From the NCBI GenBank assembly GCA_036311285.1, contig JAXJQF010000006.1:1-64000 (forward strand): a stretch of DNA of 64,000 nt. The letters run 5' to 3'. Both the position numbers and the translations under genes were made by a program. Positions 47,285 to 57,784 of the stretch are shown here, in pieces; within the stretch, counting starts at the first letter, position 1, and each line of letters opens with the position of its first letter. The notes below the pieces were generated by a model, which did not search any database, was not told the origin of the DNA, and saw only the letters and a list, made by a program, of their open reading frames with translations. The DNA is from JAXJQF01 sp036311285 (GTDB lineage: Bacteria; Pseudomonadota; Gammaproteobacteria; Enterobacterales; Succinivibrionaceae).

Positions 47285-47940
47285 TGAGTGATGTACCTAG
47301 TGTAAGAGAGGCTCTTACTAAGCCTTTACTTGCTGATAACCCAATTATGATGCAAGTTTTAGGTATTTGTTCGGCTTTGGCTGTAACATCTAATCTAAAG
47401 ACTGCTTTAGTAATGGGTATTGCGGTAACTGCAGTAACAGCGTGTTCTAATTTTATTATTTCTTCAATTAGAAAGATTATACCTAATAGTGTTCGTATTA
47501 TTGCTCAAATGACAGTAATTGCATCATTAGTAATAATTGTAGACCAATTATTAAAGGCGTTCTCTTATGATTTATCTAAGCAATTATCAGTTTTCGTAGG
47601 TTTAATTATCACAAACTGTATTGTTATGGGTAGAGCGGAAGCGTTCGCAATGAAATATCCAGCTAAGGTTTCATTCTTTGATGGTTTAGGAAATGGTCTT
47701 GGTTATGCATTGATTTTATGCTTATTAGGTGGTGTGCGTGAATTATTTGGTTCAGGCTCATTGTTAGGTTTCCAAATATTAGAAACTGTTAATAATGGTG
47801 GTTGGTATGTTCCAAACGGCATGATGTTAATGCCTCCATGCGCATTCTTCTTAATTGGTTTGTTAATATGGTTAACAAATCAGGTTTATAAGACTTTCTC
47901 AAAGCCTGATTATGACACTAGCCGTAAGGATGCATCATAA
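47284..47940 (+). CDS. nqrD: Na+-translocating NADH:quinone reductase subunit D
   Basis: 218-residue membrane subunit with six predicted helices, homologous to NqrE and to RnfA/RnfE. It has [17 protein letters not shown] and the half-membrane Cys motif in [14 protein letters not shown], which contributes a ligand to the intramembrane iron centre shared with NqrE. Confidence 0.97.
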   Translation: MSDVPSVREALTKPLLADNPIMMQVLGICSALAVTSNLKTALVMGIAVTAVTACSNFIISSIRKIIPNSVRIIAQMTVIASLVIIVDQLLKAFSYDLSKQLSVFVGLIITNCIVMGRAEAFAMKYPAKVSFFDGLGNGLGYALILCLLGGVRELFGSGSLLGFQILETVNNGGWYVPNGMMLMPPCAFFLIGLLIWLTNQVYKTFSKPDYDTSRKDAS

Positions 47941-48536
47941 TGGAACACTATATTAGTTTATTTGTAAAATCAGTATTTATTGAAAACTTAGCATTAAGTT
48001 TCTTCTTAGGTATGTGTACATTCTTGGCTGTATCAAAGAATGTGAAGACAGCTATTGGCTTAGGTATCGCTGTTGTTGTAGTACAAACAATTGCTGTACC
48101 TGTTAATAATTTAGTTTACACATACGTGTTAAAACCAAATGCTATTCAAGTTGGTATTGATTTATCATTCTTAGGTTTTATTACCTTTATCGGTGTTATT
48201 GCTTGTTTAGTACAGATTCTTGAAATGTTCTTAGATAAGTTCGTTCCAAGCTTGTATTCAGCTTTAGGTATCTTCTTGCCATTAATCACAGTTAACTGTG
48301 CTATTTTTGGTGGTGTATCATTCATGGTGCAAAGAGATTATAACTTGACTGAATCAATTGTGTATGGTTTTGGGTCTGGTACTTCTTGGGCAATTGCGTT
48401 AATTTTATTAGCAGCTGTAAGAGAAAAATTAAAGTATGCTCATTTACCTGCAGGCTTAAACGGCTTAGGCATTGTGTTTATTACTGCTGGTTTAATTGGC
48501 TTAGGCTTTATGTCTTTCTCTGGCATTCAGTTATAA
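47940..48536 (+). CDS. nqrE: Na+-translocating NADH:quinone reductase subunit E
   Basis: 198-residue six-helix membrane subunit, partner of NqrD. It starts [26 protein letters not shown], with [10 protein letters not shown] providing the Cys for the intramembrane iron site. Its ATG overlaps the nqrD stop. Confidence 0.97.
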   Translation: MEHYISLFVKSVFIENLALSFFLGMCTFLAVSKNVKTAIGLGIAVVVVQTIAVPVNNLVYTYVLKPNAIQVGIDLSFLGFITFIGVIACLVQILEMFLDKFVPSLYSALGIFLPLITVNCAIFGGVSFMVQRDYNLTESIVYGFGSGTSWAIALILLAAVREKLKYAHLPAGLNGLGIVFITAGLIGLGFMSFSGIQL

Positions 48537-48545
48537 GGAGTAACA

Positions 48546-49772
48546 ATGAGTACTATTATTTGGGGTGTTGCTCTATTTATAGCGATAGTTATAGTATTAG
48601 TAACATTAATTTTAATTGCTAAGCACTTTATGGTTAACAGTGGTGACGTTACAATTGGTATTAACGGTGACCCAGAGAAGGCTATAAAGGTTCCAGCTGG
48701 TGATAAATTACTTAATTCATTATCAAGTCAGGGTATCTTCATTCCTTCTGCTTGTGGCGGCGGTGGTGCTTGTGGACAATGCCGTTGTAAAGTATTAAAG
48801 GGTGGTGGAGATGTTTTACCTACTGAATTAGGTCACTTAACTAAGCGTGACGTGAAAGAAGGATGGAGACTTGCATGTCAAGTTGGTGTACGTCAAGATA
48901 TGGAAATTGAATTAGAAGCTTCTGTGTTTGGCGTTAAGAAGTGGACATGTACAGTTGTTTCTAACGATAACAAGGCAACATTTATCAAGGAATTAGTATT
49001 ACAAATTCCTGAAGGTGAAGAAGTTCCATTTAGAGCTGGTGGTTATATCCAAATCGAAGCTGAGCCACACGTTGTTAAGTATTCTGATTTTGATATTCCT
49101 GATATGTACAAGGAAGACTTTAAGAAATTTAAGTTATTAGATTTAGTTTCTAAGGTTGATACACACATTTTAAGAGCTTATTCTATGGCATCATATCCAG
49201 AAGAAAAAGGTATTATTATGTTAAATGTACGTATCGCTACTCCTCCATTAAGCGATTTAACTTTACCTCCTGGACAAATGTCTTCTTACATTTGGTCATT
49301 AAAGAAAGGTGATAAGGTTATTATTTCTGGTCCATATGGTGAATTCTTCGCTAAGGATACAGACGCTGAAATGGTGTTCGTAGGTGGTGGTGCTGGTATG
49401 GCTCCGATGCGTTCACATATCTTTGATCAATTAAAGAGATTAAAGACTAAGCGTAAGATTACATTCTGGTACGGTGCTCGTTCACTTAAAGAAGTGTTCT
49501 ACCAAGATGAGTTTGATCAATTGGAAAAAGACTTCCCTAACTTTAAGTGGCATATCGCTTTAAGTGATGCTTTACCGGAAGATAATTGGACAGGCTATAC
49601 TGGTTTTATTCATAATGTTCTTTATGAAAACTACTTAAAGAATCATAAGGCTCCAGAAGACTGTGAATTCTACATGTGTGGTCCTCCAATGATGACTAAG
49701 TGTGTTATTAACATGCTTCACGATTTAGGTGTAGAAGACGAAAATATCTTATTAGATAACTTCGGTGCTTAA
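48546..49772 (+). CDS. nqrF: Na+-translocating NADH:quinone reductase subunit F
   Basis: 408-residue NADH-oxidising subunit. An N-terminal membrane helix (about 3-26) is followed by a 2Fe-2S ferredoxin domain ([14 protein letters not shown] plus a later Cys), an FAD domain (RAYSMASYP), and an NADH-binding domain ([23 protein letters not shown]). A ribosome binding site AAGGAG is just upstream. Last gene of the operon. Confidence 0.97.
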   Translation: MSTIIWGVALFIAIVIVLVTLILIAKHFMVNSGDVTIGINGDPEKAIKVPAGDKLLNSLSSQGIFIPSACGGGGACGQCRCKVLKGGGDVLPTELGHLTKRDVKEGWRLACQVGVRQDMEIELEASVFGVKKWTCTVVSNDNKATFIKELVLQIPEGEEVPFRAGGYIQIEAEPHVVKYSDFDIPDMYKEDFKKFKLLDLVSKVDTHILRAYSMASYPEEKGIIMLNVRIATPPLSDLTLPPGQMSSYIWSLKKGDKVIISGPYGEFFAKDTDAEMVFVGGGAGMAPMRSHIFDQLKRLKTKRKITFWYGARSLKEVFYQDEFDQLEKDFPNFKWHIALSDALPEDNWTGYTGFIHNVLYENYLKNHKAPEDCEFYMCGPPMMTKCVINMLHDLGVEDENILLDNFGA

Positions 49773-49799
49773 ATTATAGATATACAAAAGAAAGTAATG

Positions 49800-49831
49800 A
49801 ATAAAGCTGCAGAAATGCAGCTTTATTTTTT
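49800..49831. terminator. Bidirectional terminator between nqrF and glnD
   Basis: AATAAAGCTGCA (49800-49811) and TGCAGCTTTATT (49816-49827) make a perfect 12-bp stem with a GAAA tetraloop and a T run. Confidence 0.92.
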
Positions 49832-49842
49832 GTTGCTATTTA

Positions 49843-52467
49843 CTACATATTGTTGTCGAATCGAGCATCAAGTTTAGTTATAAGTTCATTTTTTAATATT
49901 TCTTTTTGCTCGTCATTTAGAGTAGTTTGGTCCATGTTAACAATAGAGAAAAAGTCGTCAGCTCGTTCACCTGTGGTAGTAATTTTAGCAGATGTGATGA
50001 TTACATTGTTGTCATAAAATATTTTACCAATGTTTGCTAGCAAACCAGGTACGTCCAAGGTTGAGATTTCAAGTTGAGTGTTTTTATTATCTTTAGTAGA
50101 TAGGTAGGTTACTGTTGTTGGATGATTAAATGGTTTAAGCTTTAATGAAATTCCTGTGTTTTTATAGATTTTTATTGTTTTTTCAGCTAATGCTTTGGTG
50201 ATTGCTAATCTTATATTATGTAATCTATCTACAGCTAGTGGACTTCCAAATCTATCATTAAAGATAAAAGTATCTAACGCGTGAGTATCATTTGTACCTG
50301 AAATTATAGAACTTAAAATGTTTAAGCCTTTTGTACCTAAGACACTTGTCACTTTTGCAAATAAGCCATTAGAATCGTTTGTATAAACAAATAGTTCCGT
50401 TCCATTTATTTGGCTGTTGTAACCAAATAAAATTAAAGGTTCTTTCTTGTTTTTATGGTTAATTATGTTTTCAGTGTGCCATGCAATTTGTTGTGGTGTG
50501 TATCTAATAAAATACTCAATCTTAAATTTGTCCCAGGTTTTGAAAATATCAATAGGTGAAACATTTTTTTGAGTTAAAATACTTAATGCAAATTGTTGGT
50601 TTTCACGTACGTGTAAACGAAGATCAGGAGGGTTTTCTAATCCTCGACGTAGTGCGTTTCTTGTGGCAAAATAAAGAGTTCTTAGTAGTGAGTCTTTATA
50701 ACTATTCCATTCTGTTTCATTAGTGGCACAGATATCTGCAACAGTCATGCAATATAAATAGTTTAAAAAGTTTTCATCTCCAATGTTTTTGGCAAATTCT
50801 GTAATTACATCAGGATCGGAGATATCTCTTCTTTGTGCTATTAAAGACATATATAGATGGTTTTTAACTATCCATGCAACTAGTTTACTTTCATATCGAT
50901 TGTATTTGTGAACTTTGCAAAAATACAATGCTTCTGGAGCACCAAGTTCGGCATGATGTCCTCTTCTCCCTTTAGCTATATCGTGAAACAATGCAGCTAT
51001 AAATAAAAGTTCTGGTTTATCTAATTGAGTGTAAACCTCTTTAAATAGTGGGTATTTCTCTTTTTTATTAATAGAGAACTTGTGTATGTTCTTTAGTACT
51101 CTAATTGTATGTTCATCTACAGTGTAGCTATGGAACATATCAAATTGCATCAGACCATTAATTTCCTGCCATTTTGGCATGTATAGAGAAATGATTTGGT
51201 ACTTATGCATGATAGGAATTGTTACTGTTAGGGATCTTGTGTTACTGATAATTTTTTTGAATATTTCACGACATTCTTCGTTTTCATAAAGATAGTTCTT
51301 TATCGTTCTTCTTGCGTTTCTTAAATCACGTATACACTGGAAATAAATACCCTTGATGCTCGGAGTTTCAGTAACAATTAAAAACAATTCTAAAATTGTT
51401 TTTTGTTGTTTTATAAAGATTAAAGGGTCAAGTACATCAATTAAGTCTTCTTTTACAATAAAATGTTTGTTGATAATTTTGGTATAGTTTTCATTTACTG
51501 GAAAAATTTTTTCCTTTAAAACATCTATAATAATTTCATTAAGCTCAGAAACAATGTGCATTGTTTGGTAGAACTTCTTCATAAAGGCTTCTACATGTGA
51601 ATTATCTTCTCCATGATAACCAAAAATTTCAGCTATTTTCTTTTGTTTGTCAAATGTTAGGCGATTATCTGGTTTATTGTTAGTTATATGTAATGCAAAA
51701 CGAATCTTAAATAGGAATGATTGGCAATCAAGAAGTTCAAAGCATTCAAGCTTTGTTAATAACTTATGGTCAACTAATTCTTTAATTGATGTAATGTTAA
51801 GTAGCTTGTTAGCAATCCACATTGGTGTGTGAATATCTCTAATGCCGCCTGGTGTGTTCTTTATATCAGGTTCAAGCATGTATATAGTGTCTTTGTAAGA
51901 ATGGTGTCTTTCCTTTTGTTCAGCGATTTTTGCATTATAAAAGTCTTCTATTGACCAGAAATCAGGAGATGAAATCTTTTTTATTAGTTTGTTATAGGTA
52001 TTTTTAGAACCTATTAATAATCTAGTTTCAAGAAGGTTAGTTGCAATAGTTACATCCTTTTTACCTTCCTCAATACATTCTTTAATTGTTCTTACTGATT
52101 GCCCAATTTCTAATTTTAAATCCCATAGTAGAGTTGTAAATTTAGGGATAACTTCATTTAATTCTTCAACGCTTTCCTTTGTGTAGACAAAAAGAATGTC
52201 AATATCTGAGTATGGTTGTAGTTCTTCTCTACCGTATCCACCTACAGCTACTAGACTTAAACTTGAAAATGAAGATAAATTAAGTTGGTTCCATATCTTT
52301 ATAAGCAATTTATCAATAAAGTCAGAACGCTTTTTAATTAGTATATCTGTTTCAATACCGTTGAAGAAATTTGTTCTTAAATAGTTGTAGTGTTCTTCAA
52401 TGATGGTTTTACCATTTGAGATATTGATGTCTTCGTTCGGGATAATATCAAGTATGTCTTGGTTCAT
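49843..52467 (-). CDS. glnD: Bifunctional uridylyltransferase/uridylyl-removing enzyme GlnD
   Basis: 874-residue nitrogen sensor (E. coli 890) that uridylylates PII proteins when glutamine is low and deuridylylates them when it is high. The nucleotidyltransferase domain has VAVGGYGREELQPYSDIDIL; the HD domain has the metal ligands in ALFHDIAKGRRGHH; two ACT domains at the C-terminus (near LFVYTNDSNGLFAKV and LEISTLDVPGLLANIG) sense glutamine. It lies downstream of map, separated by a terminator. Confidence 0.96.
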   Translation of the reverse strand: MNQDILDIIPNEDINISNGKTIIEEHYNYLRTNFFNGIETDILIKKRSDFIDKLLIKIWNQLNLSSFSSLSLVAVGGYGREELQPYSDIDILFVYTKESVEELNEVIPKFTTLLWDLKLEIGQSVRTIKECIEEGKKDVTIATNLLETRLLIGSKNTYNKLIKKISSPDFWSIEDFYNAKIAEQKERHHSYKDTIYMLEPDIKNTPGGIRDIHTPMWIANKLLNITSIKELVDHKLLTKLECFELLDCQSFLFKIRFALHITNNKPDNRLTFDKQKKIAEIFGYHGEDNSHVEAFMKKFYQTMHIVSELNEIIIDVLKEKIFPVNENYTKIINKHFIVKEDLIDVLDPLIFIKQQKTILELFLIVTETPSIKGIYFQCIRDLRNARRTIKNYLYENEECREIFKKIISNTRSLTVTIPIMHKYQIISLYMPKWQEINGLMQFDMFHSYTVDEHTIRVLKNIHKFSINKKEKYPLFKEVYTQLDKPELLFIAALFHDIAKGRRGHHAELGAPEALYFCKVHKYNRYESKLVAWIVKNHLYMSLIAQRRDISDPDVITEFAKNIGDENFLNYLYCMTVADICATNETEWNSYKDSLLRTLYFATRNALRRGLENPPDLRLHVRENQQFALSILTQKNVSPIDIFKTWDKFKIEYFIRYTPQQIAWHTENIINHKNKKEPLILFGYNSQINGTELFVYTNDSNGLFAKVTSVLGTKGLNILSSIISGTNDTHALDTFIFNDRFGSPLAVDRLHNIRLAITKALAEKTIKIYKNTGISLKLKPFNHPTTVTYLSTKDNKNTQLEISTLDVPGLLANIGKIFYDNNVIITSAKITTTGERADDFFSIVNMDQTTLNDEQKEILKNELITKLDARFDNNM

Positions 52468-52561
52468 ATTTTTGTCTTTTGGTTATAATATCTATTGGCC
52501 TTACGGATTATCGTTAAGTATTGTTAGCAAAAAGTAAGGGAAACGTAATAATATCAGAAAT

Positions 52562-52623
52562 TAAAAAAATATCTTGGTTATTAAATTTTATAATAATTTA
52601 ACTTCCAAGATATTGTTATGTTT
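52562..52623 (-). terminator. Terminator of map
   Basis: ATATCTTGG (52569-52577) pairs with CCAAGATAT (52615-52623), and TTAAATT/AATTTAA form a second stem inside. On the minus strand the hairpin is followed by TTTTTTT. Confidence 0.8.
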
Positions 52624-52648
52624 CTTATATGTGAGTTTGATTAGCTTT

Positions 52649-53443
52649 TTAGATGTTGTGTAAAATTCTTTCTATTTGTTCATCTTCTCTAAGAGTTAAG
52701 ATTTCACAACCATCTTTTGTGATAACAATTGTGTGTTCAAATTGAGCAGAAGGTTGTTTGTCAGCTGTTGTTACAGTCCATCCATCCTTTGTGCTTGTCT
52801 TACATTTATAGCTTCCTGCATTAATCATAGGTTCAATGGTAAAAGTCATGCCTTCTTCTAGTACTAGATTGTATTTATTCGGAGCATAGTGAACTACTTG
52901 AGGATCTTCGTGGAACACGTTGCCAATACCATGACCACAGTAATCTCTTACTACTGAAAAACCTGCTTTATCAGCAATCGGTTGGATTGTCTCTCCAACG
53001 ATAGTTAGATTCTTTCCTGGGGCTACAGCTTTTAACGCAGCATATAGAGATTCTTGAGCACATTTGATTAACTTCCTGTTTCTTGGTGTAACTTCACCAA
53101 CTTCAAACATCATGCTTGTGTCTCCATAATAGTCATCTTTGATTACAGTAACGTCAATATTAACAATGTCTCCATTTCTTAGTTTATGGTTAGCAGCAGG
53201 TATCCCATGACATACAACCTCGTTAACTGAAATACATGTGCATTTAGGGTAACCATGGTATCCCAAACATGCGGAAATAGCTTGACAATCCTCTTCGATA
53301 TATTTTTGCATAATGTTGTCAAGTTCAAGGGTTGTTACGCCTGATTTAACATATGGTTTAATCATTTCTAAAACGCTTGCTGCTAAACGTCCTGCTATTC
53401 TCATCTTTTCAATTTCAGATTCAGTTTTTATAGAGACATTCAT
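52649..53443 (-). CDS. map: Methionine aminopeptidase type I
   Basis: 264 residues from the ATG at 53443, the same length as E. coli Map. It removes the initiator Met from nascent chains. Metal ligands appear in NIDVTVIKDDYYGDTS (both Asp), GHGIGNVFHEDP (His), the EPMI Glu and the C-terminal QFEHT Glu. AGGA nine bases upstream supports this start; a longer frame upstream has no family similarity. Divergent from rpsB, as in E. coli. Confidence 0.96.
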   Translation of the reverse strand: MNVSIKTESEIEKMRIAGRLAASVLEMIKPYVKSGVTTLELDNIMQKYIEEDCQAISACLGYHGYPKCTCISVNEVVCHGIPAANHKLRNGDIVNIDVTVIKDDYYGDTSMMFEVGEVTPRNRKLIKCAQESLYAALKAVAPGKNLTIVGETIQPIADKAGFSVVRDYCGHGIGNVFHEDPQVVHYAPNKYNLVLEEGMTFTIEPMINAGSYKCKTSTKDGWTVTTADKQPSAQFEHTIVITKDGCEILTLREDEQIERILHNI

Positions 53444-53615
53444 ATTTTTGTTTCCTATATCATATATTTTTGTAAGCATTATATCACTTATCTTTGTAAT
53501 GGTCTCTTTTAAACTTTTTAAAGGAATAATAGCTAACATTTGTTTTCCTGTTACGTAGAATTTTTACTTAAAATATTTTGAATAAAAAATAATCAATAGT
53601 TGTGTTAAAAATGAA

Positions 53616-53643
53616 TTGATTTTATGACATTTGTTAGTATAAT
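53616..53643 (+). promoter_or_regulatory. rpsB-tsf promoter
   Basis: TTGATT (53616-53621), 16 bases, then TATAAT (53638-53643). Transcription from here would give a leader of about 150 nt before rpsB. Confidence 0.6.
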
Positions 53644-53710
53644 GTTTTGACTTTTGTTTAGTTTTTATTAAGCGAAAGTAAATTTATTTATTTTTTAATT
53701 CGAAAACACA

Positions 53711-53784
53711 CACTAGGTTATAAGAGTTTAGTTGGGTGCATATTTTTTATGTTGACTGGCTTTCCTAGTGGAGGTTTAACCCAA
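53711..53784 (+). promoter_or_regulatory. rpsB leader RNA (S2 autoregulatory element) with pseudoknot
   Basis: CACTAGG (53711-53717) pairs with CCTAGTG (53764-53770), enclosing TTGGGT (53732-53737), which can pair with ACCCAA (53779-53784) beyond the stem, i.e. a pseudoknot. A small CATA/TATG hairpin lies inside. This is the architecture described for the gammaproteobacterial rpsB leader, where ribosomal protein S2 represses rpsB-tsf. The identification rests on structure and position; no covariance model was run. Confidence 0.75.
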
Positions 53785-53801
53785 AGAAAAGGAAATTTAT
53801 C

Positions 53802-54521
53802 ATGGCAAAAGTAACAGTTCGCGAAATGCTTGAAGCAGGCGTTCATTTTGGTCACAAGACACGTTATTGGAATCCTAAGATGAAACAATACATCTATGGT
53901 TCACGTAACGGTGTACATATCATCAACTTAGATAAGACAGCTGCATGTTTTAACGATGCTTTAAACTTTATTAGCAACAAAGTTGCTCATAAGGGTAAGG
54001 TATTATTCGTTGGTACAAAGCGTGCTGCTTCTGAACAAGTTAAAGAAGCTGCTTTAAGTTGTGGTCAATACTATGTTAACCACCGTTGGTTAGGTGGTAT
54101 GCTTACTAACTGGAAGACAGTTAAGCAATCTATCAACCGCTTAAAGGATTTAGAAAACCAAGCTCAAGACGGTACTTTTGAAAAGTTAACTAAGAAAGAA
54201 GCATTAGAACGTTCTCGTGATATGGCTAAGTTAGAAAAGAGCTTAGGCGGTATCAAGAACATGGGTGGTTTACCAGATGTTATCTTTATCATTGACGCTG
54301 AAGTAGAACACATCGCTATCAAAGAAGCTAAGAACTTAGGTATCCCAGTTGTAGCTGTAGTTGATACAAACTCATGCCCAGATGACGTTAACTACGTTAT
54401 CCCTGGTAACGATGACGCTATCCGCGCTGTAAGCTTATACTTAAATAGCGTAGCTAACACTGTAAACGAAGCACGTGAAGCAATGACTAACGCTCGTGCT
54501 AACGAAGCAGAACAAGCTTAA
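53802..54521 (+). CDS. rpsB: 30S ribosomal protein S2
   Basis: 239-residue ribosomal protein (E. coli 241). It has [23 protein letters not shown] and [14 protein letters not shown], both diagnostic. A strong AAAGGA lies before the ATG, with the autoregulatory leader further upstream. The C-terminal tail is Ala/Glu-rich as in relatives. Confidence 0.98.
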   Translation: MAKVTVREMLEAGVHFGHKTRYWNPKMKQYIYGSRNGVHIINLDKTAACFNDALNFISNKVAHKGKVLFVGTKRAASEQVKEAALSCGQYYVNHRWLGGMLTNWKTVKQSINRLKDLENQAQDGTFEKLTKKEALERSRDMAKLEKSLGGIKNMGGLPDVIFIIDAEVEHIAIKEAKNLGIPVVAVVDTNSCPDDVNYVIPGNDDAIRAVSLYLNSVANTVNEAREAMTNARANEAEQA

Positions 54522-54541
54522 TTTATAGTATATTTAAATGG

Positions 54542-54566
54542 AAGGGTCGGGCTTCCGATCCTTTTT
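54542..54566 (+). terminator. Attenuating terminator between rpsB and tsf
   Basis: AAGGGTCGG (54542-54550) and CCGATCCTT (54555-54563), with one G-T pair, then T. A partial terminator at this position is known in E. coli and lets less tsf than rpsB be transcribed. Confidence 0.7.
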
Positions 54567-54586
54567 AATCTTAAAAGGAATACAAA

Positions 54587-55489
54587 ATGGCAAATATTAC
54601 TGCTGCTTTAGTAAAAGAATTACGTGAACGTACCGGCGCTGGTATGATGGATTGTAAGAAGGCTTTGGTTGCTGCTGATGGTGATATCGAAAAAGCAATT
54701 GACGATATGCGTAAGAACGGTCAAGCAAAGGCTGCTAAGAAGGCTGGTCGTGTAACTGCAGAAGGTGTTATCGTTTCTGCTGTTAATGGCAACAAGACAA
54801 TGATTATGGAAGTTAACTGTGAAACTGACTTCGTTGCTAAGGATGCAAGCTTTAATGAATTCTGTAACAACGCTGTGAAGATTGCTTTAGACAACAACGT
54901 TACTGATATTGAAGCGTTAAAAGCATTAAAGTACACAGATTCAGAAGATACTGTAGAAGCGACATTAAACAACTTAATCGCTAAGATTGGTGAAAACATG
55001 AGCTTACGTCGCATTGCTGTTATTGAAGGCGAAAATGTAGGTTTATATATCCACGGTAACAAGCGTATCGGTGTTTTAGTTGATATGGTTGGTGGTGATA
55101 ATGAAGTTGCTAAGGATGTTGCTATGCACATTTGTGGTTGCACTCCATTATACGTTAAGCCAGAAGATGTTCCAGCTGAAGAAGTTGAACGCGAACGTCA
55201 AGTACAATTAGAAATCGCATTAAAGGAAAATGCAGAATCTTCTAAGCCAAAGCCACAAGAAATCATTGAAAAGATCATCAATGGTCGTATGGCTAAGTAC
55301 ACTGGTGAAATCTCTTTAACTGAACAAGGTTTTGTTAAGGATCCAGACATGAAGGTTGGTGCTTTATTAAAGAGCAAGAATGCTTCTGTTAACTCTTTCG
55401 TTCGTTTACAAGTTGGTGAAGGTATCGAAAAGGAAGTTGTAGATTTTGCTTCTGAAGTTGCTGCTCAAGTTGCTGCTGCAAAGAACTAA
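54587..55489 (+). CDS. tsf: Translation elongation factor Ts
   Basis: 300-residue guanine nucleotide exchange factor for EF-Tu (E. coli 283). The N-terminal UBA-like domain has [19 protein letters not shown] and the core has [10 protein letters not shown]; the FLTEQ-type segment reads [11 protein letters not shown]. About 17 residues longer than the E. coli protein, spread over the core. AAAAGGA precedes the ATG. Confidence 0.97.
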   Translation: MANITAALVKELRERTGAGMMDCKKALVAADGDIEKAIDDMRKNGQAKAAKKAGRVTAEGVIVSAVNGNKTMIMEVNCETDFVAKDASFNEFCNNAVKIALDNNVTDIEALKALKYTDSEDTVEATLNNLIAKIGENMSLRRIAVIEGENVGLYIHGNKRIGVLVDMVGGDNEVAKDVAMHICGCTPLYVKPEDVPAEEVERERQVQLEIALKENAESSKPKPQEIIEKIINGRMAKYTGEISLTEQGFVKDPDMKVGALLKSKNASVNSFVRLQVGEGIEKEVVDFASEVAAQVAAAKN

Positions 55490-55514
55490 TCTAAGCTTTA
55501 AAGATTAAAAAGAT

Positions 55515-55550
55515 AAGAAGGTTTGTAGAAATACAGACCTTCTTTTTTGT
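55515..55550 (+). terminator. Terminator after tsf
   Basis: AAGAAGGT (55515-55522) pairs with ACCTTCTT (55537-55544), with TGTA/TACA stacked inside around a GAAA loop, and a T run. Confidence 0.88.
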
Positions 55551-55569
55551 TTATAAATAAAGATAAATT

Positions 55570-55598
55570 TTACTAAACTCCATAAACTATATTATAAT
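55570..55598 (+). promoter_or_regulatory. Candidate pyrH promoter
   Basis: TTACTA (55570-55575), 17 bases, then TATAAT (55593-55598), about 75 bp before the pyrH ATG and just after the tsf terminator. Confidence 0.5.
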
Positions 55599-55673
55599 GC
55601 TTTCTCAATGTGCAGTATTAGTGGTCTTTAAGAGAATCACATACAATATGTAAAATTAAGAGAAGTAACATAT

Positions 55674-56393
55674 ATGAGTGAGCAAATGACATTTAAACGT
55701 GTATTATTGAAATTAAGTGGTGAAGCATTAGAAGGCAAAGAAAGCTTTGGTATTGACCCAGAAGTTCTTCATCGTATGGCAAAAGAAATTAAAGAACTTG
55801 TTGATCAAGATATCGAAGTAGGTCTTGTAATCGGTGGTGGAAACATCTTCAGAGGTGCAAAATTAGCGCAAGCTGGTTTAAATAGAGTAGTAGGCGACCA
55901 TATGGGGATGCTAGCAACAGTTATGAATGGCTTGGCTATGAGAGATGCACTTTATAGAATTGGTGTTCCTACAACTTTAATGTCAGCAATTCCAATGCAA
56001 GGCGTTTGTTCTCCTTATTCATGGACTGAAGCTATTCATGAATTAAAATCAGGTAGAGTTGTTATTTTATCTGCAGGTACAGGTAATCCTTTCTTTACTA
56101 CAGACAGTGCAGCTGTTTTAAGAGGTATTGAAATTGATGCCGATGTAGTTATCAAGGGTACAAAAGTTGATGGTGTTTATGATTCAGATCCTGCAACTAA
56201 TCCTAATGCAGTTTTATACCACACATTAAAGTATCAAGAAGTAGTAGAAAAAGAATTAAAGGTTATGGATTTAGCTGCTTTTGTGTTAGCAAGGGATCAC
56301 CATATGCCTATAAAAGTATTTAATATGAATAAGCCTAATGCTTTAGTAAATGTTATTAAGAGCAACGATGAAGGCACATATATTTCAGATTAA
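55674..56393 (+). CDS. pyrH: UMP kinase
   Basis: 239-residue bacterial UMP kinase (E. coli 241), which makes UDP and is controlled by GTP and [46 protein letters not shown] and [13 protein letters not shown] match the amino acid kinase fold family. Followed by frr, as is typical. Confidence 0.97.
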   Translation: MSEQMTFKRVLLKLSGEALEGKESFGIDPEVLHRMAKEIKELVDQDIEVGLVIGGGNIFRGAKLAQAGLNRVVGDHMGMLATVMNGLAMRDALYRIGVPTTLMSAIPMQGVCSPYSWTEAIHELKSGRVVILSAGTGNPFFTTDSAAVLRGIEIDADVVIKGTKVDGVYDSDPATNPNAVLYHTLKYQEVVEKELKVMDLAAFVLARDHHMPIKVFNMNKPNALVNVIKSNDEGTYISD

Positions 56394-56436
56394 TTTAAAG
56401 GAATAATGAATATATCATTATTAAGAGGACTTATAA

Positions 56437-56994
56437 ATGATTAAAGAAATTAGTAATAATGCAAAAGAAAAAATGGGTAAGGCTATTGATGCTTTAAAGA
56501 GCAATTTATCTAAGATCAGAACAGGTCGTGCTCAACCCGCAATTTTAGATGGTGTAATGGTTGATTACTATGGTTCTCAGACTCCATTACGTCAAGTTGC
56601 TCAAGTAAATGTAGAAGACGCTAGAACATTAGCTGTAACTGTATTTGATAAATCAGCCGCTACAGCGGTAGAAAAGGCAATAATGAATAGTGGTTTAGGT
56701 TTAAACCCAGTTTCAGCAGGTACTTCTATTCGCGTTCCATTACCGCCGTTAACAGAAGAAAGAAGAAAGGATTTAATCAAAGTTGTTCGTAATGAAGTTG
56801 AACAAATCAAGGTTCAAATCAGAAATATCCGTAGAGATGCTAACGCTGATGTTAAGGCTTTATTAAAAGATAAGGAAATATCTGAAGACGAAGATAGAAA
56901 GTCACAGGATGATATTCAAAAGTTAACAGATTCATTTGTAAAAGAATGTGATAAATTGTTAGCAGAAAAAGAAAAAGAATTAATGGAAATTTAA
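56437..56994 (+). CDS. frr: Ribosome recycling factor
   Basis: 185-residue factor (family length 185) that splits post-termination ribosomes with [26 protein letters not shown] and [24 protein letters not shown] are diagnostic. The three-helix-bundle halves are complete. AAGAGGA lies upstream of the ATG. Confidence 0.98.
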   Translation: MIKEISNNAKEKMGKAIDALKSNLSKIRTGRAQPAILDGVMVDYYGSQTPLRQVAQVNVEDARTLAVTVFDKSAATAVEKAIMNSGLGLNPVSAGTSIRVPLPPLTEERRKDLIKVVRNEVEQIKVQIRNIRRDANADVKALLKDKEISEDEDRKSQDDIQKLTDSFVKECDKLLAEKEKELMEI

Positions 56995-57014
56995 TTACAT
57001 TAATATTTGATTTT

Positions 57015-57752
57015 ATGAGTAGTATTAATTCTGAAGATTTAATTTCTGAAGCAGTTAATGTTCCAAGACATGTTGCCATAATTATGGATGGCAACGGTCG
57101 TTGGGCTAAGAAACGTGGTTTCATGCGTTTAATTGGTCATAAAAATGGCGTTAACTCAGTAAGAGATGCTATTTCAACATCTATCGCAGTAGGAGTTAAG
57201 CAATTAACTCTTTTTGCGTTTTCATCTGAAAACTGGAAAAGACCGAAAGATGAAGTTAGCGGTCTTTTTGAGTTGTTTATGAGCGTCTTAGAAAAAGAAA
57301 TCGTCCAATTAAACAAAAACAATATTCGTCTTAGAGTCGTAGGTGATTGTAGTAAATTTTCAGATAAGTTGAATAAAGCAATAGCTAAAGCTGAGGAACT
57401 TACTAAAGATAATACAGCTCTAATTGTTAATATTGCTGCCAATTATGGTGGCAAATGGGATGTAGTCCAAGCTGTTAATAAGTTTATTACAGAGAATCCT
57501 AACAAACAAATAACAGAGCAAGATATAGCTAATAGATTAGTTGTGTTGGATGATGTTGATTTGTTAATTCGTACGGGTGGAGAGTTTAGAATCAGTAATT
57601 TCTTATTATGGCAAGTAGCTTATGGCGAATTATATGTTACAGACGTTTTATGGCCAGATTTTAATAAAGAAGTATATTTAGAGGCTGTTTCTAATTATTT
57701 AAAGAGAGAACGTCGATTCGGGTGTACTAGTGACCAGCTAGTAACCAAATAA
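57015..57752 (+). CDS. uppS: Undecaprenyl diphosphate synthase
   Basis: 245-residue cis-prenyltransferase (E. coli 253) that extends farnesyl diphosphate to C55 for cell-wall lipid carrier. The catalytic Asp is in HVAIIMDGNGRWAKKRG, and TLFAFSSENWKRP and LLIRTGGEFRISNFLLWQ follow. No clear Shine-Dalgarno precedes the ATG, so translation may depend on coupling with frr 20 bases upstream. In the canonical motif the segment is TGGExRISNF, which is present here. Confidence 0.96.
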   Translation: MSSINSEDLISEAVNVPRHVAIIMDGNGRWAKKRGFMRLIGHKNGVNSVRDAISTSIAVGVKQLTLFAFSSENWKRPKDEVSGLFELFMSVLEKEIVQLNKNNIRLRVVGDCSKFSDKLNKAIAKAEELTKDNTALIVNIAANYGGKWDVVQAVNKFITENPNKQITEQDIANRLVVLDDVDLLIRTGGEFRISNFLLWQVAYGELYVTDVLWPDFNKEVYLEAVSNYLKRERRFGCTSDQLVTK

Positions 57753-57784
57753 TATGTAATAAACAAAACAGCAAGGTAAAAAAT

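Noticed and set aside
54721..55143. 140-codon minus-strand frame inside tsf
   Set aside because: Shadow of a highly expressed, strongly codon-biased gene; no ribosome binding site or family match.
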